NCBI GenBank assembly: GCA_031547305.1 | Contig: JAVBSC010000016.1 | Location: 47,256 to 111,255, forward strand | DNA: 64,000 nucleotides | Direction: 5' to 3' | DNA from: JAVBSC01 sp031547305 | GTDB lineage: Bacteria > Desulfobacterota > Desulfovibrionia > Desulfovibrionales > Desulfovibrionaceae | Shown here: one piece after another, positions 16,636 to 25,894 of the stretch | Position numbering within the stretch: position 1 is the first letter of the stretch | Layout: each line of letters starts with the position of its first letter | Notes under the pieces: model-generated | Seen by the model: only the letters and a program-made list of their open reading frames with translations | Databases searched by the model: none | Told to the model about the DNA's origin: nothing | Program-made: the position numbers and the translations under genes

Positions 16636-17496
16636 TTATTCAGGTCGGCTCCCCTGCATGGCCATCAGCCTGGCGATGCGCTCGGCGGTTGGCGGATGGG
16701 TGCTGAAGAGCGAGCTTATTCCGCCGCTGAAGGGGTTGACGATGAACAGGTGCGCGGTGGTGGGGCCGCCGCTGTGCATGGGCACCTGACGGCTTATGGA
16801 TTCCAGCTTGCCCAGGGCCGAGGCCAGGGAAGCCGGGCTTCCGGAATAGCGCGCCCCGGCCGCGTCCGCCATAAACTCTCTGGAGCGGGAAATGGCCATC
16901 TGGATGAGCGAGGCGGCCAACGGGGCCAGCATGGCCAGAAGCAGGCCGCCGAGCATACCGGGCCCGGAGCCGTTCTCATCCCGGCGGCCCAGGCCGAAAA
17001 TCGCCCCCCACTGCACCAGATTGGCCAGAAAGACGATTACCGAGGCCAGCACTCCGGCCACGCACTGGATTAAGGTATCGCGATGGGCGATGTGCCCTAT
17101 TTCATGGGCCAGCACCCCGCGCAACTCATTCGCGTTCAGCAGGCGGAGCAGCCCGTTGGTAACGGCCACGGCCGCGTGTTCCGGGTTGCGTCCGGTGGCG
17201 AAGGCGTTTGGCGCTTCCTCCGGGGTGATGCAGACCTTGGGCTTGGGAATGCCGGCGGCTCTGGCCAGGTCTTCCACAATGCGGTGCAGCAGCGGGGCCT
17301 CGGTGGGGCTGATTTCCCTGGCCCTGTAGATTTTAAGGACCAGAGAATCCGAATACCAATAGCTGCCCAGGTTCATAAGCAGGGCGAAGCCAAGGGCGAT
17401 GATCAGGCCGGTATTGCCGCCCATGGCCCGGCCCAGCACGATGATTATGCCGCTCAAAAGAGCCAGGAGCAGAAAAGTTTTTACCTGTCCGGTCAT
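16636..17496 (-). CDS. htpX: HtpX-family membrane zinc protease
   Basis: 286 residues from the ATG at 17496, chosen for GAGGA just upstream and for the standard MTGQVKTFLLLALLSG start; an earlier in-frame ATG would add 26 unrelated residues. Two N-terminal membrane helices (about 7-25 and 28-47) and two more near residues 145-165 and 180-200. The zinc site is HEIGHIAHRD (H131, E132, H135) with SREFMADAAG providing the third ligand. HtpX is an M48 protease that degrades misfolded inner-membrane proteins in parallel with FtsH. hflK/hflC and hflX are in the same 8-kb stretch, but not in one operon. Confidence 0.95.
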   Translation of the reverse strand: MTGQVKTFLLLALLSGIIIVLGRAMGGNTGLIIALGFALLMNLGSYWYSDSLVLKIYRAREISPTEAPLLHRIVEDLARAAGIPKPKVCITPEEAPNAFATGRNPEHAAVAVTNGLLRLLNANELRGVLAHEIGHIAHRDTLIQCVAGVLASVIVFLANLVQWGAIFGLGRRDENGSGPGMLGGLLLAMLAPLAASLIQMAISRSREFMADAAGARYSGSPASLASALGKLESISRQVPMHSGGPTTAHLFIVNPFSGGISSLFSTHPPTAERIARLMAMQGSRPE

Positions 17497-17594
17497 TTTT
17501 TTCCTCGCGGAAGCATGAAGCTGTTTACGTTGGGGTCTTCGCAGAAAAGTAAGTCCGGCTCGGAGGATTGGCAAGAGGGGAGCGCCAATCCGGC

Positions 17595-20276
17595 TTAGGC
17601 GGGGCGGTTGTCCTCATCCAGCCAATAGCGCAGGGTGGCGTAAAGGGTATCGCGGGAAATGGGCTTGGCCAGGTGGTCGTTCATGCCGCTTTCCAGGCAG
17701 AGTTTGCGCTCCTTAAGCAGGGCGCAGGCGGTCATGGCGATTATCGGAAGGCCGCGGAAGCGGCTGTCCGCGCGGATGCGCCGGGTGGCCTCGTAACCGT
17801 CCATAACCGGCATCTGCACGTCCATGAACACCAGATCGTAGGCCGTGGTCTCGGAGTTTAAAAGCCCCAGGGCTTCTTTGCCGTTTTCCGCCACTTCAAC
17901 GATTAAGTTCAAGGGTTTGAGCATGGCAATGGTCACCCGTTGGTTCACCAGGTTGTCTTCCACCAGCAAAATGCGGCGCCCGCTGAGAAAAAGCGGCGGC
18001 GCGCCGGAAGAGGGGAGTTTTTCCGGTCCGCGCGGCTTGGACTCGGCCGCGGACGCTTCATCGGTTTCATCGGGGACGATTGGCGGAGCCGAAGGGTCCA
18101 GGGCAAAGGGGCAGCGGATGGTGAACACCGACCCCTTGCCCGCTTCGCTCTGCACGGAGATGTCCCCGCCCATAAGGTGCAACAACTGTTTACAGATGGG
18201 CAGCCCCAGGCCGGTTCCGCCGTAGAGCCTGGTGGGCGAGGAGTCCGCCTGGAAAAAGGCGTGGAACAGCGACGCCTTGTGCTCGTCCAAAATACCTATG
18301 CCCGTATCGCTGACCACGAAATTAAGCATCACGTAGTCCTCGCCCCTGTAGCTCAGGCTGCAGTCCAGGCGCACAGTGCCCTGGTGGGTAAACTTGACCG
18401 CGTTGCTCAAAATGTTGCTCAAGACCTGAAGCAGGCGGTGGCTGTCGCCCAGAAGAGCCCTCGGCACATCCGGGGTAACGTTGATTACAAAAGTCAGGCC
18501 CTTGTCCCGGCTGGGCCCGGAGTACATATTGGACAGTTCTTCCGTGATTTGCGGCAGACTGAAGGGGTGGGACTCTTCTTCCACCGCGCCGGACTCAATT
18601 TTGGAAAAATCCAGGATGTCGTTTACCACGCCCAGCAAAGATCTGGCCGCGGTGTTTATGGTGTCCGCATATTCGCGCTGGTCCTCATTCAGATTCGTTT
18701 CCCGGAGCAGAAAAGACATGCCCATAACGGCGTTCAGAGGAGTGCGGATTTCGTGGCTCATATTGGCCAGAAATTCGCTTTTGACCTGATTGGCCTGCTC
18801 GGCCCTGATGCGCAGGCTTTCAGATGCGGCCAGCGATGCCGCCAGGTGCTCGTGCAGCATGCCCGCCGCCCTGCGGTGTTCGGCCAGTTCGGTGTCGTCC
18901 CGCGCGAAAATGAGAAAGCGCCCGCCATCCAGGGGCTTTACGTCGCAAATCAGCACAAGCGGCCGCAAATCCCTGGTCCGGCCCAGGAATTCCCTGGCCT
19001 CAAAGCCGCCGGAGCCGATCTCTTCCGAGACGCGCGCCAAAGAAGGCTGACCGTCCGGCGGGAACAGATCGTCTATGTTCCGCCCGAGCAGTTCTTCTGC
19101 CGGATAGCCGAACAAGGCGCAGGCGGCCGGGTTGGCGTGGGCTATCCGGCCGGAGGAGAGCGTTTTGAACACGCAGTATGGCGCGTTGTGCACATAAAGT
19201 TCGCGGCGTTCGGCCAGGGCGGACAGGATTTTTGCGGAATAGGCCAGGTGCGCGTAACGGCCGGCGCGGAATACGGCCAAAGTGCCCAGAAGGCACAAGG
19301 AGGCAAGCACTCCGGCGGTAGCGGCCAGATCGTCAGCCGCTGCCCCGCTCTGGCGGAAAAAAAGCACCCAGCAACGTTCCGGCTCGTCCAGTCCGGCATC
19401 CAGCGGGGCGGCGGCAACGTCCCATTCTTCGCTTTCGTCGTACTCCACCCTGAAAATTCGGGGGAGATCGCTGATAAGGCTGGAAGCGATGTACTGGCCC
19501 TGGCCCAGGCAAGTCTTGTTCAGCCCTCTGACTGGCGGACCGCCGAGAAGACACTCCCCCTGATCGCTTATGATCTCCAGCCTCTCGTCGGGCTGCATTC
19601 TGGCAAAGGAATTCATCATGCCGCTATAGGCCGCCGCGCCTATGCCGCACAACACGGCGCCGATCAGGCGTTTTTTTTCATCCCGCACCGGAACGGCGGA
19701 CAGAAGAAAAGCCGGGAGTTCATCAACCGGGTGAAGCCCACGCAAAGACATATGCCTGGCCGCGCCATTCAGGATTGCCCGCATGGAGGAATTTGCCGCC
19801 ACATTCGCGCCGAGCAGGCCATCCCCCACGGAATCGGCGATAATCTGGCTGTGGCCTATGATTCTGCGCAGCCTTCCGGATTCCACAATTTGCAGGCGGG
19901 TGGGATCTTCCGGCAGATAAACGACCGCAACAAAGCCCAGATAGGGCTTTTGCGCCTGCAGATTCATGAGTGCCAGGCCAAGCCTGGTCCGGGCGCCATG
20001 GCCATCCGGGTTTTTAAGGTAGCCCACTACGGACTCGCTGGAGGCGATTGACGCGGAAAATTCAGAAAATCCGGCCAGCCAGATTCGCAGGGACTCGCTT
20101 ACCTGCAGCGCGCTGTCCAGGCTTTCCCGTCCATGCGCCTCAAGTTTGTGCGTGTATAATTTATTATAGGAATAATAGCCTATTATGGAAAATATAAAAG
20201 CCGCGAAGGTCAGCACCGTCCACTGGACGTACCTTCCCTCCAGGGAAAAAAAGTTTTTAAAAAGATTGCCGGGCAT
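17595..20276 (-). CDS. hybrid sensor histidine kinase with periplasmic sensor, PAS and receiver
   Basis: 893 residues. Two membrane helices (about 18-36 and 318-338) bracket a 280-residue periplasmic sensor, probably a Cache-like fold. Then come a PAS domain (about 355-465), a HisKA domain with NMSHEIRTPLN (H508), a HATPase with NILSNAVKF, DTGIGI and GTGLGLPICK, and a C-terminal receiver with VEDN and MDVQMPVMDG (D819 as phosphoacceptor). The signal flows from periplasm to H508 to D819; an HPt partner and an output protein are needed but not encoded nearby. The ligand is unknown. The ribosome-binding site is weak (GGCAGG). Not in an operon with its neighbours. Confidence 0.9.
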   Translation of the reverse strand: MPGNLFKNFFSLEGRYVQWTVLTFAAFIFSIIGYYSYNKLYTHKLEAHGRESLDSALQVSESLRIWLAGFSEFSASIASSESVVGYLKNPDGHGARTRLGLALMNLQAQKPYLGFVAVVYLPEDPTRLQIVESGRLRRIIGHSQIIADSVGDGLLGANVAANSSMRAILNGAARHMSLRGLHPVDELPAFLLSAVPVRDEKKRLIGAVLCGIGAAAYSGMMNSFARMQPDERLEIISDQGECLLGGPPVRGLNKTCLGQGQYIASSLISDLPRIFRVEYDESEEWDVAAAPLDAGLDEPERCWVLFFRQSGAAADDLAATAGVLASLCLLGTLAVFRAGRYAHLAYSAKILSALAERRELYVHNAPYCVFKTLSSGRIAHANPAACALFGYPAEELLGRNIDDLFPPDGQPSLARVSEEIGSGGFEAREFLGRTRDLRPLVLICDVKPLDGGRFLIFARDDTELAEHRRAAGMLHEHLAASLAASESLRIRAEQANQVKSEFLANMSHEIRTPLNAVMGMSFLLRETNLNEDQREYADTINTAARSLLGVVNDILDFSKIESGAVEEESHPFSLPQITEELSNMYSGPSRDKGLTFVINVTPDVPRALLGDSHRLLQVLSNILSNAVKFTHQGTVRLDCSLSYRGEDYVMLNFVVSDTGIGILDEHKASLFHAFFQADSSPTRLYGGTGLGLPICKQLLHLMGGDISVQSEAGKGSVFTIRCPFALDPSAPPIVPDETDEASAAESKPRGPEKLPSSGAPPLFLSGRRILLVEDNLVNQRVTIAMLKPLNLIVEVAENGKEALGLLNSETTAYDLVFMDVQMPVMDGYEATRRIRADSRFRGLPIIAMTACALLKERKLCLESGMNDHLAKPISRDTLYATLRYWLDEDNRPA

Positions 20277-20795
20277 AAAGCCTGCCGGTTGCCTGTTGAT
20301 GGGGAATTATAATCGTGCCGCCCGCAAATGTACGACGGACTAAAATCAGCCGTTTGCCGGAACCTTATTGTAGGTTTCGAAAAAACGGAAGCGCCGGCAA
20401 GAACACAGCAACGGCACAGCAACGATGCGGCATAACGCGGGGACCGGACTGTTCAGGCTACCCCTCTATGTTGTATAATGTGCCAAGCGCATATGAGTGT
20501 CAATATTTTTTATTGCCAGTTGTTCAGAGCATACTGACATTGAAAATGTTTATTTGCCTTGGCGGCTGGAACCGCCGGCCGCCGCGCCGGCACCGGCTAA
20601 ACTTGTTCCGCCGCTAAACGCCGAAGCGGGCGTTTCAAAGTTAATCCGCCACGGAGCATTCTTAACGTTGCTCAGCTCCAGGCGGCTCCGTCCGGCTGGT
20701 CCTCAAAAAAACTTGACTAAACGTTTTTTGGAAGCAAATGAAGAACTGGCGGGAGTGGCATAACGCCACAAAATACTGCGGCTGAAGGATGTGCT
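20277..20795. other. 519-base gap between divergent genes
   Basis: No gene supported. The left part should hold the kinase promoter. TTGTATAATGTG near 20471 contains a good -10-like TATAAT for the plus strand. The right part carries a dispersed repeat at 20597-20650. Confidence 0.5.
20597..20650 (+). repeat. ACGCCGAAGCGGGCGT dispersed repeat, copy 1
   Basis: Core: AACTTGTTCCG, then TAAACGCCGAAGCGGGCGTT, then AAAGTTAATCCGC. Matches 28257-28310 and 32736-32789 on the same strand and 39880-39910 on the other strand. Sits in intergenic DNA. Confidence 0.8.
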
Positions 20796-21854
20796 ATGTT
20801 TGATCTGGCCAAGTCTGTGTGTGAGGCTCTGCGGGAGCAGGGCAGGATTGTTGCGGTGAGCATCTGTTCCAGCGCCGGCTCCGCGCCGCGCACCGCCGGG
20901 GCGCATATGCTGGTGGGGCCGGACGGGCGCGCCATTGGCACGGTGGGTGGAGGCAACTGCGAATGGCTGGCTGTCCGGAGTGCTCGGGAAATGCTCCTGA
21001 GCGGCGAAAGCGCCGGCCGGGTCCACAGTTATTCGCTGGCCGGGACCACGGATATGGACATGATCTGCGGCGGCAGCCTGACGCTTATTTTTGAGCCGCT
21101 CCAGGCGGACGCGGCCACCCTGGAGCTGTTTGACGGCGCGGCCGGGGCCGAGGCTGGGGGGATTCCCCACGCCATGATTCTGCGCATCCAGGGGTATGAT
21201 CCCAAAGCGGCGGAAAGCCGGGTCAGGCTGCAGCGCTTTTTGATCCCTCTCGATCCCGGAGGGTGTGGCGAATCACCGCCCCTTCCGGCCGGACTCGCCC
21301 CCGGCGTGGCCGCCGCGCTTTCCGAAGCGGCCTGGGGCAAAATCCGTTTTTTTGAACTGGACGGCGCCTATTATTTTGCGGAGACAGGGGGTATTTGCCA
21401 CACCCTGCATCTGTTCGGAGGCGGGCACGTTTCTCTGGCTCTGGCCCGGTTGGCCGATTTTGTGGGATTTCGCCACACTGTGGCGGACGACCGCCCGGAA
21501 TTCGCCTCCCGGGAGCGCTTTCCCCAGGCTCAGCGTCTGGAGGTCACGGATATGGAGAAAGCCCTGGCCGGGCGTTCCCTCGGCCTCAGGGACGCCGTGA
21601 TCATCCTGACCAGGGGCCATGCGCACGACCGGGAAGTCCTGGCCCAGGCCTTGCGCACCAGGGCCGGATACATCGGCATGATCGGCAGCCGGGGCAAGCG
21701 GGCCAAAGTTTACGGAGTCCTGCGCCAGGAAGGTTTTACGGAAGAAGACCTCGGACGCGTGCATTCCCCCATTGGCCTGGACATCCGCGCGGAAACTCCC
21801 GAGGAAATCGCCGTGAGCATCATGGCCGAACTGATCGCCTGGAAAAACGCCTGA
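20796..21854 (+). CDS. xdhC: XdhC/CoxI-family molybdoenzyme maturation factor
   Basis: 352 residues; AAGGA lies before the ATG. The N-terminal XdhC_CoxI domain shows GSAPRTAGAHMLV and GTVGGGNCEW; the C-terminal Rossmann domain has LFGGGHVSLALARLADF, VADDRPEFASRERFP and GYIGMIGSRGKR. XdhC binds molybdenum cofactor and loads a sulfurated form into xanthine dehydrogenase-type enzymes. No such molybdoenzyme is encoded in this window, so its client is elsewhere. The gene stands alone on its strand, convergent with a metal-transport operon. XdhC homologues also act in selenium-dependent hydroxylases, so the exact client is open. Confidence 0.88.
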   Translation: MFDLAKSVCEALREQGRIVAVSICSSAGSAPRTAGAHMLVGPDGRAIGTVGGGNCEWLAVRSAREMLLSGESAGRVHSYSLAGTTDMDMICGGSLTLIFEPLQADAATLELFDGAAGAEAGGIPHAMILRIQGYDPKAAESRVRLQRFLIPLDPGGCGESPPLPAGLAPGVAAALSEAAWGKIRFFELDGAYYFAETGGICHTLHLFGGGHVSLALARLADFVGFRHTVADDRPEFASRERFPQAQRLEVTDMEKALAGRSLGLRDAVIILTRGHAHDREVLAQALRTRAGYIGMIGSRGKRAKVYGVLRQEGFTEEDLGRVHSPIGLDIRAETPEEIAVSIMAELIAWKNA

Positions 21855-21897
21855 TGACGTCATGGAGGCGCCTGAAGCGGTTCACGCCTGAAATGTT

Positions 21898-22323
21898 CTA
21901 AAAAAGGCTTTTTCTGCGGCAGTAAGCGTGTCTGGCCATACCAAGGGTGAACAAGATTCCCGCCGCCACATGCAGCGGTTTGGCAACAACGGAGCCAAGC
22001 ATGGACAGCCCAAGGGCCGCGCCAAGGATTCTGACCTCGGTCTTGCGGGAGATGCGCGGCAGGGTGAAACCCGCAGTCTGCCCGGCATCCCGCTGCCCGC
22101 CCCCGAAGCGCGCCTGAAGCATGGCAGCGGCCTGGCTCAGATCCTCGCGGGAAATACTGGCCGGATCGTATTCCACCAGCAGGCTCCCGGTGCGCTGGTT
22201 GGCTGTGGTGGAGAGCACGCCGGGCCTGGCTTTGACCAGCGCTTCCACCATGGCCAGGGTCCGCGTGTTTTTCAGGGCCGGATCCCGCAAGCGGACCCGA
22301 CCGTCAATAAAGCTGGCAATCAT
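21898..22323 (-). CDS. HMA2-type heavy-metal-associated domain protein
   Basis: 141 residues from the ATG at 22323, which has AAGGAAAAAAG before it; an upstream ATG lies inside the ATPase gene. Residues 1-75 resemble the HMA2 fold (IASFIDGRVRLRD, RPGVLSTTANQRTGSLLVEYD) but lack the CxxC metal pair. Residues about 105-135 form a membrane helix region (GAALGLSMLGSVVAKPLHVA). It is the last gene of a three-gene operon after a DUF5132-like protein and a P-type ATPase. A regulatory or metal-sensing partner of the pump is likely. Confidence 0.7.
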   Translation of the reverse strand: MIASFIDGRVRLRDPALKNTRTLAMVEALVKARPGVLSTTANQRTGSLLVEYDPASISREDLSQAAAMLQARFGGGQRDAGQTAGFTLPRISRKTEVRILGAALGLSMLGSVVAKPLHVAAGILFTLGMARHAYCRRKSLF

Positions 22324-22333
22324 CTTTTTTCCT

Positions 22334-24535
22334 TTATTCCACGGCTGTTTCGCCCGGCCCTTCCAGGGGGGCAAGCGGCCTGACGCTGCTCACAGCTATG
22401 GCCGCTGTGCCGGCATTATGCAAAAAGGCGGAAAGTCCCGGCCTTAACAGCCCCAGCAGCCCGCCTGTCAGGACCAGGCTGTTTAAAAGCAGGGAAATCC
22501 TGAAATTGCGTTTGACTCGTTCCAGAGCCAGGCGGGAAATGCTTCTGGCCAGCAGCAGGCCTTCCAGGTTGCCGTTAACCAGCACCACATCCGCCACCTC
22601 GCGGGCCATATCCGCGCCTCCGGCCATGGCAATGCCTACGTCCGCCGCGGAAAGGGCCGGGGAATCGTTTATGCCGTCGCCCACCATCATCACCGTATGG
22701 CCCCGCTTTTTGAGGCTGGCCACAAACGCGGCCTTGTCCGCCGGCAGGAGCCTGGATTTTACTTCCGTAATGCCGGCCTGGGCGGCAATGCTTTCCGCGG
22801 TGTGTTCGTTATCGCCGGTAAGCATGATGACGCGCCGGAGCCCGTCCGCCCGCAACGCTTCAATCACGGTCCGGGTGTTGTCGCGGATTTTGTCCTCAAT
22901 AAGCAGAACCCCGGCCAGGCGGCCGCCTATGGCCAGAAACAGCGCGGAGCGTCCCAGGGATGTTTCGGCCCGCACGGCTTCATGCTGTTCCGGGGTTATG
23001 GGAATGTGCTCGTCCTCCAGCACAAAGTGTCGGCTGCCGATCAACACCCGCTCGCCGCGCCAGCGCGAGGCTATGCCATGGGCCACGGTGTATTCCACCT
23101 GGGCATGTTCTTCGCGGTGCCCCAACCCTTCCCGCTCGGCGGCGCGCACCACGGCCTGGCCCACCGGGTGCGCGAAGTGTTCTTCCAGACAGGCGGCCAG
23201 GCGCAACAGCTTTTCCCGGCCATGTCCGTCAAAGGGCAGCACTTTGGCAAGCGCCGGACGGGCTTCCGTAAGGGTGCCGGTTTTGTCAAAAACCAGCACA
23301 TCCGCCCTGGCCAGCGCTTCCATGAACTTGCCGCCCTTGATCAGCACGCCTTGTTCCGCCGCCTCGCGCATGCCGGTAAAAATGCTCAGCGGGGTTCCCA
23401 GGCGGATGGCGCAGGAATAATCCACCAAAAGCACGGAGCCGGCCCGCATGGGGTCGCGGGTGGCCGCGTAGACCATGCCGCTCAAAAGAAAATTGTCGGG
23501 CACGATGGCGTCGGCAATGCGCTCGTAGCTGCCCTGGATTGAAGCTTTGACGTTTTCGGACTCCTCAATGGAGCGTAGTATGGCGTTGATGCGCGTTTCT
23601 CCGCCCACGCGGGAAGCCGTGATCGCCAGTTCGCCTTCTTCCAGCACGCTGCCCGCGTACACGCTGCCCCCGCCCTTGCGGTGCACGGGCAGGGATTCTC
23701 CGGTCATGGAAGCCTGGTTGACCATGCCGTCGCCTTCCAGAACCGTTCCGTCCACCGGAATGGCCGAACCGGCCCGCACAACCACGACGTCGCCCGGCTT
23801 TACCTCGCGCAGGGGGACTTTGCGCTCCAGCTCCCCTTCGCGCAGCCAGACCCCGTCAATATTCAGAGACAGGCTTTCCGTCAGGCTGGCCCGGGATTTG
23901 CGTCTGGTCCAGTCCGCCAGGTATTCGCCCAGGGCGAAGAAAAAGGTGATGGCTCCGGCGGCGCGGAAGTCGCGGCGCAACAAACAGACGGTCAGGGCGG
24001 CCCCGTCCAGCACTTCCATGTTCAGGCGGCCGCGCAAAAGATTTTTCAGGCCGGTAAGGATATAGGGGACGGCGCGCAGAACCGCCAGTCCGTACGCCAC
24101 AATGCGCGGGTACACGGCGTTCATGAACCGGCCCGGCAGAGGGTTGCGCACCGGCGCGTCATCCGCGGCTCCGGCCGCCATGGCAAGGCTGCCGCCCGCG
24201 CTGGGGGAAGCGTGAATGGAGCGCTCCAGTCGGTGGGGCAGGCGCAGGATTTTATCCGGCAGGCCGAGACCGCGCAGAATCTCGTTGCGCCGGCCCGACT
24301 CCGCGTAACGGATCAAAATGCTCCCGGTAACGGCGGATACGGCCACTTCAGCGCCATCCAGGCTCTTCAGGCCGCAGAGCCTGGAATGCAACGCACCGGC
24401 GGCAGGAAAACGCATCCCGTTCGGGCGCAAACGCAAGCGGCCGGGAATGTCGTGCACCACCCGGTACCCGTCAAGCCGAAAAACGGCGGCGCTTTTCGGG
24501 GATTTAACCGGCGCAAGCGCCGCCGCCCCCCTCAT
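22334..24535 (-). CDS. P1B-like metal-translocating P-type ATPase with atypical membrane motif
   Basis: 733 residues. An N-terminal HMA2-like part (about 20-90, DIPGRLRLRP) lacks CxxC. Then TGES (278-281, actuator), DKTGT (417-421, phosphorylated aspartate D417), FAHPVGQ (HP motif of P1B pumps, about 454-460) and GDGINDSPAL (hinge). The membrane motif where P1B pumps have CPC/SPC/CPH reads SCAIRLGTP (374-382), so metal choice is not predictable from known groups. Translation is coupled to the upstream DUF5132 gene (ATGA). Export of a transition metal is likely; direction and ion are inferred only. Confidence 0.88.
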   Translation of the reverse strand: MRGAAALAPVKSPKSAAVFRLDGYRVVHDIPGRLRLRPNGMRFPAAGALHSRLCGLKSLDGAEVAVSAVTGSILIRYAESGRRNEILRGLGLPDKILRLPHRLERSIHASPSAGGSLAMAAGAADDAPVRNPLPGRFMNAVYPRIVAYGLAVLRAVPYILTGLKNLLRGRLNMEVLDGAALTVCLLRRDFRAAGAITFFFALGEYLADWTRRKSRASLTESLSLNIDGVWLREGELERKVPLREVKPGDVVVVRAGSAIPVDGTVLEGDGMVNQASMTGESLPVHRKGGGSVYAGSVLEEGELAITASRVGGETRINAILRSIEESENVKASIQGSYERIADAIVPDNFLLSGMVYAATRDPMRAGSVLLVDYSCAIRLGTPLSIFTGMREAAEQGVLIKGGKFMEALARADVLVFDKTGTLTEARPALAKVLPFDGHGREKLLRLAACLEEHFAHPVGQAVVRAAEREGLGHREEHAQVEYTVAHGIASRWRGERVLIGSRHFVLEDEHIPITPEQHEAVRAETSLGRSALFLAIGGRLAGVLLIEDKIRDNTRTVIEALRADGLRRVIMLTGDNEHTAESIAAQAGITEVKSRLLPADKAAFVASLKKRGHTVMMVGDGINDSPALSAADVGIAMAGGADMAREVADVVLVNGNLEGLLLARSISRLALERVKRNFRISLLLNSLVLTGGLLGLLRPGLSAFLHNAGTAAIAVSSVRPLAPLEGPGETAVE

Positions 24536-24786
24536 GAAGGGTCTCCGGCCTTGCGCTCAGCCTGGGCCTGGCGCGCTTCCGCCGCCATGTCCTCTATGTT
24601 CTCCTTGGCTGTCTCCATAAAAGACGCGGCTTTGTCCTTTAAATCCATTCCGTGGCTGAGCAGGGTGGTGCAGGCCTTTTTGACGTTGCCGGAATTGCGC
24701 GACAGAAGCATCGCGCCGACCGCGCCCACAAACACGCCGGCTCCCAGAGCCAGCCCATATTTCCAATAGTTTCCGTTAAGCGCCAT
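24532..24786 (-). CDS. small membrane protein, DUF5132/YtxH-like
   Basis: 84 residues; AGGAG precedes the ATG. One membrane helix (about 10-28, LALGAGVFVGAVGAMLL) then a charged helical tail (NVKKACTTLLSHGMDLKDK, then METAKENIEDMAAEARQAQ). This layout fits DUF5132 or YtxH-like proteins found beside metal P-type ATPases. Its stop codon overlaps the ATPase start by four bases, so it is the first gene of the operon and probably an accessory or chaperone subunit of the pump. Function unproven. Confidence 0.75.
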   Translation of the reverse strand: MALNGNYWKYGLALGAGVFVGAVGAMLLSRNSGNVKKACTTLLSHGMDLKDKAASFMETAKENIEDMAAEARQAQAERKAGDPS

Positions 24787-24948
24787 AATGTGCTCCTGTT
24801 TGTTGATGTTAAATTCAGCACGCCTGACCGAAGTGGATAAAAAAAATAATCTTGATTGTCAATTTCATTTTCAATTTATAATGACTTTCTTTTTCAGGCA
24901 GCAAGCGATAAAAGTGATGATATGCTTTTTCAGCGTCAGCATAATGCC

Positions 24949-25014
24949 GAAAGCTCCGGCTCTATCCGCGCCATTGCCATTTCAGGCTGGGGCGCGGATA
25001 GAGCCGGAGCTTTC
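24949..25014. repeat. 24-bp perfect hairpin
   Basis: Bases 24949-24972 are the exact reverse complement of 24991-25014, with an 18-base loop. It lies just past the end of the minus-strand DnaJ-like gene (25031). No T run follows on the minus strand, so it may protect or process the 3' end rather than terminate by the simple mechanism. Confidence 0.85.
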
Positions 25015-25030
25015 ATTTTAGAGACAGCCT

Positions 25031-25864
25031 CTATTCTTCCTTGGGCAAAACCCGCAGGTAAAGATCCCCCCTCCAGGATCCCAGTTTGCGGCCCAGGCCC
25101 TTCAGGCGCACCGGCCTGTCCGGTGTGTATTCCGGCGGCAGGGTGAGCTCTATGGTTTTTGTCTCGCCGGACAGCCCGTGCGAAATCTGCAGGCGGATTT
25201 TCGCGCCCGGCACCAGGTGCTGCCGGGGCAGGTACATGGTTTGCTCATCATCGATCTGGCGGGATACCCAGGTTTTAAACTTGTCCATAACGCCGCCGGC
25301 CAGACCGGCCACCTTACTCCCGGCCTTGGGAACGGCCGGGCTCCTGCATGGCGCGGCTCTGGCCGGCCGGGGCGGCGGCGTTCCCCGGCCTTTTCCGCGC
25401 CCGGCCTCATGGCGGATATGGCTGTAGATGTCTTCAAACACCCGCCGGGCAAAGGGATCGTTCAGCAGATCCCGCAAAACGTCGTGTTTGTCCTTACCGC
25501 CGCCAGGCGCGCCGGCCGGGCCGCCGTCAGCCCCTGGCGCATCGGCTTCCGGTTCCTTGGACTGTTTTTCAAAATTTTTCCTGGCCTTGGCATAGGCACG
25601 CTGGGCCTGCTCGCGAGTCTTGGAATCCGCCTGGCCTCCGGCTCTGGCCCCGGCCGCCCTGGCCGCCGCCCCGATGTTTTCCAGATCCTGGCTCAGCAGC
25701 ACATAGGCTTCGTTAAGCGTCTGAAATTTTTTGGCCGCGCCGTCCAATTTGGGATTCAAATCCGGATGCCAGGCAAAAGCCAAACGGCGGTAGGCCTTTT
25801 TGACCTCCGCCAGATCCGCCCCTTCGGGCAGCCCCAGAGTTTCGTAACATTCCCTACGCGTCAC
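25031..25864 (-). CDS. J-domain protein with DnaJ C-terminal-like domain
   Basis: 277 residues from a GTG at 25864 (AAGGAG nine bases before). The N-terminal J domain has YETLGLPEGADLAEVKKAYR and the essential HPD (in AWHPDLNP). A long alanine/glycine/lysine-rich linker (about 70-190) has no zinc fingers. The C-terminal 85 residues resemble the DnaJ substrate-binding end (PGAKIRLQISHGLSGETKTI, LPPEYTPDRPVRLKGLG). It should stimulate a DnaK-type ATPase on specific substrates; it is not the main DnaJ. It ends an apparent operon after a CoA-binding and a YkgJ-like protein. Confidence 0.85.
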   Translation of the reverse strand: MTRRECYETLGLPEGADLAEVKKAYRRLAFAWHPDLNPKLDGAAKKFQTLNEAYVLLSQDLENIGAAARAAGARAGGQADSKTREQAQRAYAKARKNFEKQSKEPEADAPGADGGPAGAPGGGKDKHDVLRDLLNDPFARRVFEDIYSHIRHEAGRGKGRGTPPPRPARAAPCRSPAVPKAGSKVAGLAGGVMDKFKTWVSRQIDDEQTMYLPRQHLVPGAKIRLQISHGLSGETKTIELTLPPEYTPDRPVRLKGLGRKLGSWRGDLYLRVLPKEE

Positions 25865-25894
25865 GTTAACGCTCCTTGGCCGCCATCCCCATAA

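Noticed and set aside
17940..20051. A 703-codon open frame opposite the histidine kinase
   Set aside because: It is the antisense of a clear kinase gene, has no ribosome-binding site and reads as low-complexity. Long open antisense frames are common in GC-rich genomes.
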